Positions 12,495 through 23,354 of a stretch of DNA of 64,000 bases are shown here, in pieces. A model generated the notes under the pieces. The model did not search any database. It worked only from the letters and a program-made list of their open reading frames with translations, and was not told where the DNA came from. The first letter of the stretch is position 1; each line of letters starts with the position of its first letter. Source of the stretch: Zygnema circumcarinatum (taxonomy: Eukaryota > Streptophyta > Zygnematophyceae > Zygnematales > Zygnemataceae); NCBI GenBank assembly GCA_037447605.1, contig CM074806.1, forward strand, positions 836,584 through 900,583, written 5' to 3'. Both the position numbers and the translations under genes were made by a program.

Positions 12495-12515
12495 TCGCTC
12501 CCCTTCTCTCTCTCT
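12452..12515. repeat. CT microsatellite
   Basis: A run of CT dinucleotides with occasional C insertions, just beyond the 3' end of the COPI-associated protein gene. Confidence 0.9.
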
Positions 12516-12581
12516 CTTCAGCGTATATCCCTTAGATTAGACTCCTACCAAATTGACAAGAATATGCACCTCACTCCAACC

Positions 12582-14117
12582 CTAAGCAGCTCTTTCCAGA
12601 AACCCCTGCAGCTCTCGCCTCTTGCGCTCCAGTTCCTGCCAAGGGCTTGGCAGCAAGTCCATCGCCAACTCAGAATCTCGGCTTGGTCGTCGGCTTAGAA
12701 TTAGAAAGCCGTCCTTGAAGCAGTAGACAATCACATATCCTGCTCCGATATGTTTCATTTCTGAAAAAAGGGAAAGGGAATTTTTTCGCATGCAGAAAGT
12801 TTGGAGGCCCTACCTCGAGCTCCTTCACGGCTTGTTCTCTTCGTTGGAGTTTCTGCATCCTTCTCCTTTTCAAGTTCCCCATGCATAGCAACCCCTTGAC
12901 AACAAAGACGTGGAAAGAAAAGAGGAACAGTCAGACAACACTTGTACGGACAGAACAGAACAGAGCAGACATAGCTACCAGGTAGAGAGGTAGGCAGCTT
13001 TTTAAACGCAAAAAAACACTAAACACTTGACACTAAACTCTTGACTACCAAATTCCCAGCCCCGTTTCTGCAACTCGGGCTCACACGAGGAAGACCTGAC
13101 AGTCTCAGTTTAATGGAGACGATTGGGAAGGGGAAAAGACTCTACCGCAATGCTGTAGAACGCTCCACATCCAAGCAGTACCCAGCTCGCCACCGTATGA
13201 AAAATGATTTCAAAGGCCGACCCACCACTCGAGTTCACCATCGCTTCAGTCAGTACTGCCACACTGACATAGAGAAGCCCTTTATCCAGCCATAGTCAAA
13301 GGCTGACTGACGCTTTCCAGGTTTCCAGGCAACCCTGGTGGTGGTAAAGCAGAGCAGACGTAAGCACTGACGAGAGCAGGTGGACTCACAAGCATTGCAG
13401 CATCCCTCGTCCAAGCCACGACTCCAGCACCTGCAGTTGAGAGAGATTGGTATAAATCACGAGTAACTTCTCCATGACGCTCACAGGTTCGATAGATGAA
13501 AACTTTAAAAGCCTCTGTGACGACCGGGAAGCAGGGCAAGATGCAAAAACGAAGAAAAGAAACTGACTGAAAAAATTTATGCCTTTCGGCGGCCATCTAA
13601 TTGAAGAAACGCATTTCAAGGATTGTGACTCACCCCCCATATCTTGAATACCCACTCCCACTCCGTTTCCGCAATTGCAACAAACGCAGCAATTACCACA
13701 CCGTAGCATCGCACAACACCCACAAAGACCTGCACAAAGAGGAATGGCAGACAGATCGCAATGAAAGCTGGTGGCTGGGAGAGAAAGAAGTGCGAGAGTT
13801 ACTTTTCAATAGCACTCAGCACACTCTTTCAAACTATGAATGATTCGCGGGCGTGTAATGCAGTCTCACTGAGTTCGGGTATGAACACTCACATTCTGAC
13901 CACTGCTGAAAGACCGGGTGACAGAAATTATGTTCACCACAGCACAGAGCAATGCGCTTGTGGCAGTAATTAGACCAAGGATGGCGCAGAAAACCAAGAA
14001 TCCATCAGTTGTCAAAAGATGCGATGGAACATTTTTCTCCCTTGCAGCTTCCCCAGTTTGTAATGGCTGCTGCTCTTCAATATCTCCATCGCCCTCACTC
14101 CTGCACACTTGTTCCAT
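12582..14117 (-). CDS. COPI-associated (PF08507-type) four-helix membrane protein, 6 exons
   Basis: Minus-strand exons: 13893-14117, 13634-13729, 13390-13430, 13146-13263, 12814-12894, 12582-12635. All borders are GT-AG and the phases join to a complete 204-residue protein. After a ~38-residue soluble N-terminus come hydrophobic segments FLVFCAILGLITATSALLCA, VVIAAFVAIA and ASWVLLGCGAFYSIAGLLC. The family-typical stretches ETEWEWVFKIW and VLESWLGRGMLQCFVAVLTE are present. A basic/coiled-coil tail (KRRRMQKLQRREQAVKELEE) ends the protein. The COPI-associated family is known from Golgi/vesicle membranes; function in this organism is inferred from that. The penultimate-to-last junction uses the CAG before ELERKRRELQ, because the closer acceptor would bring in a stop. 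Confidence 0.85.
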
Positions 14118-15269
14118 CAGTCCATCATCACAAGAAAGGCAGTCGCAGCTTTGAACTGGTACGCTTTTTCTGATTCTTACCTGGTTTTCTTAAAAAATGG
14201 TGATGTGGCATAGAGGTCACTGGACTAGCCAAACTTAAAGTTGTTTTGTAGTGCAGGTAATACCACTGAATACAGCAACCGCATGGAACAATCCAAAGCT
14301 TTGCCGTGGCTGATGGGTTCAAACTTCACATAGAGAAATGCAGCATATAATAGATAACTAAGTCAACCTAACGCCAAGTGGCAATTTAAAATGGCACAGT
14401 CAACCAGCAGTTAATCTCTGGTCAAATCGCATTCCCTTTCACTCCATCCTCTTGGCCTTTTTTCTACCTTTCACTCATGACAAGGGCCTGGTTCGCAAAG
14501 CAGAGGTCTTGAAAACAAGTTCTTCCCAAAAGGACCAGTTTTGGCATTAAAAATAACTCTGTGAAAATTCCACACTTTTTAACTCTCCTTTTCTTGCTTT
14601 CGTCACAGAATAGTGGAGCCCTACAACCTATTAACACCATTTTAAGCATTTCTTCCCAACATGCTTCCAGGAACAAGGTTCTCTCTCGGAAATTCCTTCA
14701 TTACCATGTCTGGTACTTCCTAGTTAAACTCAAATTTCCTCTAAACTCAAATTTCCTCTACGGTCTCCTGTTATTTAGCACTTCTCTTGCCCGCTACCCG
14801 TCTCTTAATCCATTTTAAAATTTCTCTAACGTTAAAGAACACTCATATCAGAAATTCTGTATCCAACATTTCCAGTTAAAAGCACTGCTCAAACTGCCAT
14901 GGTTTCACTCGCAGAAGAGAGCCATAACCGCGCGTTCAAGCTGAAAAAGGAGAGCGAATGCCCTGAGAGCACACCTGGTATCCTGCTTGCCTGCCTGCTT
15001 GATAGCCATGGATGGCTCCCCCGCCCTCAGCCTCCTGCAAGAGGTAGCCCTTAGTCGCCCTCTGGCGGCTCCCGCGCGGTGCGAGGGAGGACCACCCTCG
15101 TGGTTTGGCGCATTCTCTCATGTTCAGTCTCATGACCCCATGCAGCTCCGCCACTTTGCAATGTCAATGTCAATGTTGTCATCAAGCATGAGAAGTTGGA
15201 GGCGTGGTCTCTGTTCTTTGAAGCCGTAACAAAAGTGTCCTTGTGTGTTTGGGAGCAGAGTTCCGCTCA

Positions 15270-15378
15270 TACCGGTAGCTCATTTCCTTCGTCCTCAGGT
15301 CCTTTGTAAGGTTGGTTCCTCGTGGATCCCCGTGTTGTTGTTGTTGCTGCTGTCCATGCCCATCGGATGGCATCGCGA
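15270..15378 (+). repeat. Dispersed repeat, copy 1
   Basis: Contains GGTTCCTCGTGGATCCCC, then TGTCCATGCCCATCGGATGG and CATCGCGAG, matching copies at 15505-15602 and 43855-43952 in the same order. No coding potential is visible. Confidence 0.6.
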
Positions 15379-15504
15379 GTCCAGTGCAAAATGTCCATCA
15401 CTCCATGTCCCTTAGAAAGCCCCTTCATTCATGACCTTCGCGGCTGCTTCTAGGGCTGCGTTGTTGAGCCTAGGCGTAGCTTTCCGCTCCTAGCTATTTT
15501 CTTT

Positions 15505-15602
15505 TGTCCGTAGGTCCTTTGTGCCCAGTTCCTCGTGGTTCCCCATGATGATTTTGTCCATGTACATTGGATGGCATTATCGCCATCGTGAGATCAATGG
15601 CA
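15505..15602 (+). repeat. Dispersed repeat, copy 2
   Basis: Contains CAGTTCCTCGTGGTTCCCC, TGTCCATGTACATTGGATGG and CGCCATCGTGAGAT. It is closest to the copy at 43855-43952, which has CGGTTCCTCGTGGTTCTCC, TGTCCATGTACATTTGATGG and CGCCATAGTGAGAT. Confidence 0.7.
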
Positions 15603-15889
15603 CTGCCCGTCCCATTCATTCATTCCTTCATGCCACGCATGCTTAAGCACAAGCTCCGCCTCGAGGACGAGTGAAACAACACATTGCGTTGTAGCAGCGC
15701 GCGGCTCTCTATGCCCCCGTTCCGTCGCACGGAACGCAACATTGCGTCACGGAACGTGACTCCGTCCCAAAACTTGGCCGCACGTGTCGTGGTCCGCGGC
15801 CTGCTTGCCTGCCCACCCTTTTGGGTGTCGCCCACGCGTTGGCCCTCGGGGGAGACCTCAAATCCAACGTGCCCGTACGACCGAACAGG

Positions 15890-16330
15890 GTGAAAATTTG
15901 AGAAACGAGTTTACTGAAGTTTTCAATTCTCAGTGTTATTGAATTGGGTTGAACTCTGAACACTCGAGATCGAAACTTTTTCGACTTAAGAAAGCGAAAG
16001 GGCCTAGGGAAAAAGTTTCAAAGACTCAATATGTTCGGTCGCAAGTGTGGACTTCACTTTTTGCCTTGTTGGTTCCGTGCGATTCGAGGGATTCGGTTCA
16101 CCGGGTCCATTTTTGCCGTACGACTCTTCCCGCGAGCCGATCAATCATTTCCTGTATGGACCACTGGGTCCACGCGCTTGGCGATCCGCTAAAATCTCAT
16201 TGCTGATCGGTGGACCCGAGGAAAACTCAAATTGAACACGAACGATAATTTATTGTTCAATAGTTCAATAGGTTCTCCAAAAAAATTGAAAAGAAAAATT
16301 AGGAATTCATTTCTCATTTCTCAAAATTAC
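15890..16330 (-). repeat. Right copy of the ~450-bp inverted repeat
   Basis: Inverted match to 10440-10890 (see that entry). The pair encloses about 5 kb including the COPI-associated gene. The GAATTCATTTCTCATTTCTC end mirrors the GAGAAATGAGAAAGGAATTC end of the left copy. Confidence 0.8.
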
Positions 16331-17031
16331 ACAAATATAGGGTTTTTTCTGACAAACTGGTTTTGAAAGTTTTTTCTTCTGAGAAGCCAAAATCTTAAAA
16401 AAAAAAATTCCCTACCTGTTCGGTTTACGGGTAGGGGGAGGGAGGAAAGGAAGCGGGAACGGGGAAATGCGCGCCCGGGTTTGGTTTGAATCATCGAATT
16501 CAAAGGGAGGGAGGGAGGGAGAAAGGGAGGGAGCATGGCATCGCGGGACGGCAGGAGAGGCAGTGGCGGGAACTGCGCGTATCTTCTCGCCTTGCTTCTG
16601 TTTGGAAGGCTGAGAGCAGGGGGGTCTACTTGTGCATGCACACGGCGCTATGAACGACAGTCGGCATTCTGCGATGGCTAGCGGTTAGATCTCTTTATTT
16701 GTTATTTTTTTGCGGATTTCAGGGTTCGCAGGAGTGAGTGCTCTTTTTAGGGATTCATGCTGCTGCATAACTGTTTAAGTCGGAGCTAGAGGAAGGGGAT
16801 GCCTTTATTTTGAACGATAAGCAGTGCAAAGAAGATGTCAAGATTCAGTCCCATGTCAATTTCGTTTAGAGGACCCTACTTTGGTCGTCGGTGCCAGCAT
16901 TTGTGTTTTTCTTTTTAGTCATTCATCTTTGCTTGATGGAAACTGTGATCAGCATATCCGGAGCCAACTTATAATGATATTTGTTCTGATGCCTTTCTGG
17001 CTTTATTGCTCGTCACGCAGGTGCTCCTGCC
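16331..17031. other. Intergenic region upstream of the deubiquitinase gene
   Basis: Contains a GGGA microsatellite (16505-16532) and otherwise unremarkable sequence. A short open stretch from an ATG at 16834 could be an extra 5' exon of the deubiquitinase, but no family match supports it. Confidence 0.4.
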
Positions 17032-20000
17032 ATGGATGTATTGGCACAGAAGCAAACTGGAGATGGAAAATCTGCACAGTTGCGGCAACTTCAAAGCTAT
17101 GCGAAAGGAAGTGAGTATTGCCTAGTGTTCTAGAAGGTTTCAGTCTGTAACTTGTCCACGCAACCGCAAGCTTAATGGCCTGAAGGTAGTCTAAAGGCGA
17201 AATGTCATGAGTCAATTTTCCTATACAGCCTGGCCTGCGACTTGTGATTTTCCTCTTTGACTTTTTAAGTCACTAAAACAGCAGTCGCTGACAAACAGAG
17301 TTGAATGTTTTTCTTGGACAGCCAGGGGAAAGCAAATCGCTTTGTTTGGCCTCAAGAATCATCTGACTCCACCTTTGAAGCAAGCGCTGGTCCCTGCAGG
17401 TACATGGTAGCTTCTTAAAGGTTTTCATTAGAAGGTGCAGGAAAGGTTAGGGGTTCTTCTTTCCAGCGACGGGAGGACGCAACCTTTGGTGCTGAACTTC
17501 TGTGCATGTGCTGCGTACCAATTTCTGTAGATTCAATATTGAATTGGGTGAACAAATTGAAGTTGGGAGATTTGTAGTAGCCGGGCCTTGTGCAGGCTGC
17601 GCGGAGGACATTGTTTGCAACGTTGATGACTGAAACGTGGCATATATTTTGGATGCTAAAATTCATTAATGCGGACTGCCTCGTTTGGCAGCACAATTTA
17701 CTCCTAAAACTCCGCTTAAAGAGATCGGCAACAACCAGCGTGAGGTCCAGGACATGCATCAGAATGTAGACAACGATGAGCCCGAGTGGATGAGAACGCC
17801 CAAGTATCACTCACCAAAAAGGAAGCTTGAGCTGGATGGTGGGGAGCTAATCATCAAGAAGCGGCGAGAAACAGAGCCTTCTCCGTCTCCCCTTCACGGG
17901 TTTGACCACTTTCCAATCTTCCTTCATTTCCTTGAAGCTCTGATCTTCTGTGCTTGGAGCTGTTGATTTCATTCTGCATGCTCTCACAGAAACCATCAAT
18001 GCATTAATCGACAATTAGAGAAACTATTTGTTTCTGAGGACTTGTTTATCAAGGGAAACTTGTAATAATTCTGAGAGTTTCCAATATATCCTTTGCAGGT
18101 TGAGGAATATAGGGAACAGCTGCTACATGAATGCTATCTTGCAAGCTATATTAAGTCTCACCAGCTTCAAAAATGATATGCGGCAGCCAGGGCTGGTCGA
18201 TGCAAACATGCCAGAGAATGGTGTATTTAGGGCACTTCAACAGATTCTGCAGGCGATGGAAAGTTCGAGCAATAAGGTCATCAGTCCAGCGGCTTTGAAA
18301 AGTTCCATCGAAAAGAATTCAGCCCGCTTTCGAGGCATGTTCCAACAGGTAAATGGTGATGATGTTGTAGCTTCGCATCCTCTGAGTGACGCCCCTGTTT
18401 TCAGCTCTATCTGTTGTCTGGTCGATTGTTCCATGGCGCTCGACCCTCGACGCTCGTTGGTCATATACGATGTTGCGTAAAAGATTATGCAGCTTTCTGC
18501 TAGTAAGAGTGAGGACATCGTATGTTCGCCTCGAACACTGTTTTTGCTGCGCCTTGTTCACTCCGTATGCTATGCTGTGAGAACGACTTCGTATACAACG
18601 AATGGGGATTGCCTACTAACTCGTGGTTTCTTATTTTCTGTTTTGTTATTCAGGATGCACACGAGTTTCTCTGTGACCTACTTGATCAACTGCAAGCAGA
18701 GGTCTACGCATACCATGAGAAGAGTCGCTTACATTCTGCAAACCCTAAGCTGCGTCTTTCTACAACAGACTGTCCGACTACGAAAAATTTCAGGTGAGTT
18801 GTTGTCACACAACTTGCTGGATTTCAAATCTGACGAGATGTTTCACTTAGTGGAACTGTTCACTTACAAGGGTTGCATAGCAGTGAAGCCAGCATGCCTG
18901 ACTCTGCTTTCAAGTCTTGATGGCGTTTAATGCATGTCTTGGGCATCAAATGCGATATTTTTGGATGATTGGTCTTGGAAGTCATGCTTGCAGTCAGCCT
19001 GCATTTAAATATGGGTACGCCAATGGCCCTGCCCTCAACAGGAGAGCCCTGCAGAATAAGAGATATCTGCTTCTTAGCTCCCTGGATTATTCAATCATCG
19101 TGTCGGGACCCTGTTGGTCGGGAATGAAGGGCCAAAGGAGACAATGAGGACTATTTACAGAAGTTTTTCCCTGTTGCGCAGTTGCTTTGTGCGGCATGAC
19201 CTTCGGTGTAATAGCTGTGGACATTCCAATACTGTGGAAGAGCTCTTTCGACATTTCCCTTTAGACCTTCCTCAGAATGAAGCAAGGTGTGTTCCAGTCG
19301 TTTACCATGTACTTCTCCCGATGAGTATGGCTGAGTTAGTGCAGTTACTTTTGACAGCAGGAACTCATGATTGCCAGTTGCGAGATCTCATGGTGGCCTT
19401 GAACAATCTTCGACTTCAGGGAGGCGAATGGGGATTCCATTGAGGAGCCGGTTCATCTTGTGGATCTGCTTCGATGCTTTTTCAGGGTTAGTAATGCTCT
19501 CAGAAGTACTTTCATTCTGAATCTGTATTCATATTGGTGTTATTCATTTCCGAGATTGGAGCTATCAAAGGAAGTCTCTGTGACAAAACCTCACAGTTTT
19601 GGTCGAAAATTAAACACCCTTCAACAAAGTATATGATGATGTGTTGCACCGGTGCTGCAGGATGAAATTTATGAAAAAACATGCGAACGCTGCGGTTCAA
19701 ATGGTTGCACTGTAAAGCGAGTTATTCGTCGCCTTCCGCGGGTTTTGGTCCTCCATCTAAAGCGATTTTCAGTAGATGAATTGACTCGACAGTTCAAGAA
19801 GAACAGCAGACAGGTCTTCATCCCGCAGACTTTGGATCTTGGTGAGTGCACTAAAGTTCAATTGCTTGTGCTTGTGCTCACCCTCCCACTTCAGAGCATT
19901 GGCTTGTCGGAAAGTGATGTGATACTAGAATCTCAAAGCCTGCTGTTTTGGAACGACTTTGTTCTTTCTGTCGTACCGTGGGTGTATGACACGGAAAACT

Positions 20001-22086
20001 TAGGAGTGGGTTTAATAGGGGTGAATTGCAAGCTCGCTCATTCACCTTTGACATGCTGTGCAGAATTTTGTTGCTCGGAAACTACCAAAGGGCCACTAGC
20101 GGTGGGGGAAATCCCGAAAGACGATCATTTTGCATCTCTATCATCAGCTAGACTATCTTTAGACCAACCATCTACGCCACGACCTTGGAGCTGGAGCCCT
20201 CAAGAACCTCTTGTTGGACCTGCATCAAACGTGGAAGAACCACTGGATGAACCCACACCGGACGAGGATAGTGAACTTGAGAAAGCGCTCCAAGCTAGCA
20301 TGGACGACTATGTCAAACTAACAAAAAATCCTAATGGCGAGCAGGAACTTATATCTGTAGAGGACGAGGATCTAAACCGAGCTATTGCAATGAGTTTGCA
20401 AGGTACTATTTTCTTGTATGGATGCATGCAATTTGAGTTTGCTTGGTTTTCTTTAGAGGCCATAGCAGAACAGTGCAGCTTAATGAATATGCGGACCCTT
20501 TTGGATGCTTACTGTGTTCTAGAATTTTGTTTTCTAGGTTAATTCTTGCAGAAATTTTGCAACTGGGAATAACTGCTCTAGATGTTGGTGCTCCATCAGA
20601 AGACAACAGTTCTGATTCCTTCTGGTTGAAATGGTATGAGAATAGAAACAGACCGTAGTTGGCGTAGAAGGGAGGAACGTCTAATGATGCTTTTGTTCAA
20701 GCACAAACAGATAGGACAGCCCTGGATTCTCTAAGTCAGGACTTTTCTGCTTCGGTGAATGTAGGAGCATTTGATTCCGCAACAACAGAAAACGGCAAGG
20801 CTCGGCCTCACGCAGACAATGTCTTGTCAAATATGGACCAGAACTCGCATGTGCAGGTATGACAGTTCAGCAATTTATTGCTTTTTTGTGGTATCTCTAT
20901 GGGATCCTAATGTGAGGATTAACCATGAGTTCAGCGCCGTAATTGTTGTCCTTCATGTCTTTCTATTAGTTGTAACTATACTACCCTCGCTGAGTAACTC
21001 TCTCAGATTACTGCAGCTCGTAGAATTCTTAACTAACCGGCTTGAAGCTTTTTGAAAATAACAGTTCTTCCCAGGTTTCAGAACTTCTGAATGTTGTCCA
21101 CAGCCAACTTGTACATTTTCTACAGAGTACGGGTTGGTTGCAGTGCTTGATGATGATAGTTGAAGCTAATGAGGTCTGATTGGTCTCTTGTTATTCAGTC
21201 TTTGACTGATCTTTATACTTTTGTTTGCTGTGTCGGTCCTCACCAGGATATTGCGATGCAGGTGCCTGCTGTCATTGAAGTGGACGACAGTGACACTGAT
21301 GGTGAGCCTGCTTCAAAAGGCTTTCAAAAATATGTCTTACAGGGCATTGTGAGCCACCTCGGGCCTCTGGTGTCCTCCGGCCATTTCGTGGCTGATGTAC
21401 TGGACGCAAACAGACAACAATGGCTTCGATATGATGATTCTGTCGTCTCTCCGGTAAGGCATCGATCAGATTTCTGAAGTGGACCCCAGGAACCACAAGG
21501 CAAAGCATGTAGATAGCCAGGTTATGGCTCCTGAGGTCACTTGCTAGAATGTTGGCGTTAGTTGCCCCCTATTTTTTAGGCTGCGTTCTTCTACTCGTCC
21601 CCCCCCCCCCCCCCCCCCCCCCCCAAAACATGCTTTGCGTTTCAGAAAATGACAGTTCCTGTGATTCTTATTTAGTTTTTGTCAGTGACTGGCTGCTTGA
21701 TTGATTGAGTGATTTGAATCTTCCCATCCTGCCACAGACCTGTCCTTCTACTAACTTCCCATGTAGTGTGTAACTCTACATCGTGACATACTACGTACTG
21801 TCTTGATGTATGAAATAAGACTTGCCTGCAATGCAGTATTTTTGAATATTACTGATTTGCTAAGTTAATTTCTACGCTTCCTTTCCTGATCCTTTTCTGC
21901 GTCCCCGATCTTTGCGTGCAGGTATCTGAAAGCGATGCCTTCAGAAGGAACAGAGAGACAGAAGCTTATCTTCTCTTTTATGTGCATCAGGAGATCGCAC
22001 TCCCCATTCATACGCCAGAGAAGCAAGATGTGAAGAATGACAAGGCTCCCGTACAGTACTTTCGACGCAGCCGACCTCGACCCTAG
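17032..22086 (+). CDS. Ubiquitin carboxyl-terminal hydrolase (USP37/26/29-like) with UIMs
   Basis: Exons supported by GT-AG and phase: 17032-17110, 17322-17399, 17692-17899, 18099-18348, 18654-18793, 19182-19286, 19420-19486, 19661-19841, 20064-20402, then one or two exons in 20550-20856 whose joins I could not settle, then 21247-21453 and 21922-22086. The USP (peptidase C19) Cys box is GLRNIGNSCYMNAILQ (catalytic Cys). DAHEFLCDLLDQL follows. Two CxxC pairs (LRCNSCG and CERCG) form the usual zinc site. VLHLKRFS is present, and the His box is SSGHFVADVLDANRQQWLRY plus DDS. Two ubiquitin-interacting motifs, DSELEKALQASMDD and DEDLNRAIAMSLQ, are inserted inside the catalytic domain, as in USP37-type enzymes. 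It should cleave ubiquitin from substrates. The first exon is uncertain. Confidence 0.88.
21599..21624. repeat. 26-base poly-C tract in an intron
   Basis: An uninterrupted run of 26 C residues inside the last intron of the deubiquitinase gene. It could be a G-quadruplex/i-motif former or an assembly-length artefact. Confidence 0.95.
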
Positions 22087-23354
22087 GTGTGTTTGTACCT
22101 TTTCTGCACGGTCAGATTTTTTTTTCAGGGAGGACGGGGCATCTTTATTTCTAACTTTGTACAGGACACCAGAACGACCTCTAGGGAAGGGTTAGCCTTT
22201 ATATACAGGTGGTTATTGCATTAGTATGAACGGTCTCGTTGGTTTTCAAAACTGAGGATTGTTCCCGCAAAGACAGCAGAGAGCGAACGTGAGAAAGCGA
22301 GAAGGTTAAAGTAAGTTCACATAAATTCATAAGGGCGCCAGATTGAACAGTTTTGGGGCTTTTTGGAAAGCCTCTGTCAGTCAAGGATATCATTTCTCTG
22401 TGCCAGTGCAATCGGCTCCTAGCCAGGCAGCCATTTCTTCGGAGACCATTATCTGTTGGTACGCAATTTATCCTCACTGATTGAGAGAAGCTGATCAGTT
22501 TTTCCGGGTTTTCCAGATTCTAGAATATTTACAGTATTTACCTGCCCTTAAAATTTTCCCTTATCCCCAAGCAGATTCACTAATGTTGTTTCATTTCAGC
22601 GGGTCTCCGTTGAGCACAGTACCGAAAAAGGCACTTGAAGGCAAAAGGGTTCAACACGCATTCGCACGCATACATGCGGATATACAGAACATACATGCAA
22701 ATGCGTATAACTTACATACAGACACATGCCAGCATATGGACGTGACATACATATACATGTGCTTAGATGTATTATCAATGAGACAATGACAAGCACCGAA
22801 CATAAAACGGCGTTCTTTTGAATCAGAACGTACAAAAGCTGACCCAAATTCGTCACTCTCGGCCATAGGGACTTCTCACCAAAGGAAGCAAGAATAGCGT
22901 GACCGCTCTCATATGAACATATTTTCCTATTCTTACAGACCCACTCTTACATCACCACTCCATTCCTTACCATGCCATATTGCCATCCTGCTTGAACCTT
23001 ACCGCAGTCCGTCCTCTCCCATAGTCCCAACAAATTCTATACGATAGTAAGCTTTTCAAGTTACCCCACACCTCCCAAAGTTTTTAATAGTGCTCATCAA
23101 GCTGAAGACGGCTCCTCCTTGCCATGCAAAGCCGAGCTCTGCTTCGACTTCTTGCGCTTCCAAGAACCGCCCTCTGACCTCAAGGCCTTTCTCTGTCCTC
23201 AGTCCAAGTCACCAGCACCTCACTTCCCGCTCAACTCTAAAAGCAGACTCTAACTCTAGGACTATACACCGATATCACTCACCCCACTCTCTCTCCTCAC
23301 CTCTCCCAGTCTGCCCACGTTACCTCCCCCTTCCCTCCATTTCAAGCTCCGCAT
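22087..23354. other. Convergent 3' intergenic region
   Basis: Lies between the 3' ends of the deubiquitinase (+) and MAP65 (-) genes. It has short ATAC/ACAT-rich stretches near 22660-22760 but no supported exon or RNA gene. Confidence 0.5.

Larger units (their letters stand above)
10206..12581. other. Repeat-rich intergenic region between two convergent genes
   Basis: Holds the 3' flank of the hydrolase-protease gene, one arm of the long inverted repeat (10440-10890), a foldback element (11219-11519), GTACGG-rich sequence (11690-11760), a diverged third copy of the inverted-repeat family (about 11960-12090) and a CT microsatellite (12452-12515). No gene is supported. Short TTTTTAGGG units at 11060-11085 resemble a telo-box but number only two to three. 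Confidence 0.6.
14118..15889. other. Upstream region of the COPI-associated gene
   Basis: AT-rich to mixed sequence without a supported coding exon. It probably carries the promoter and 5' UTR of the minus-strand COPI-associated gene. Two copies of a dispersed repeat lie at 15270-15378 and 15505-15602. Confidence 0.5.
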
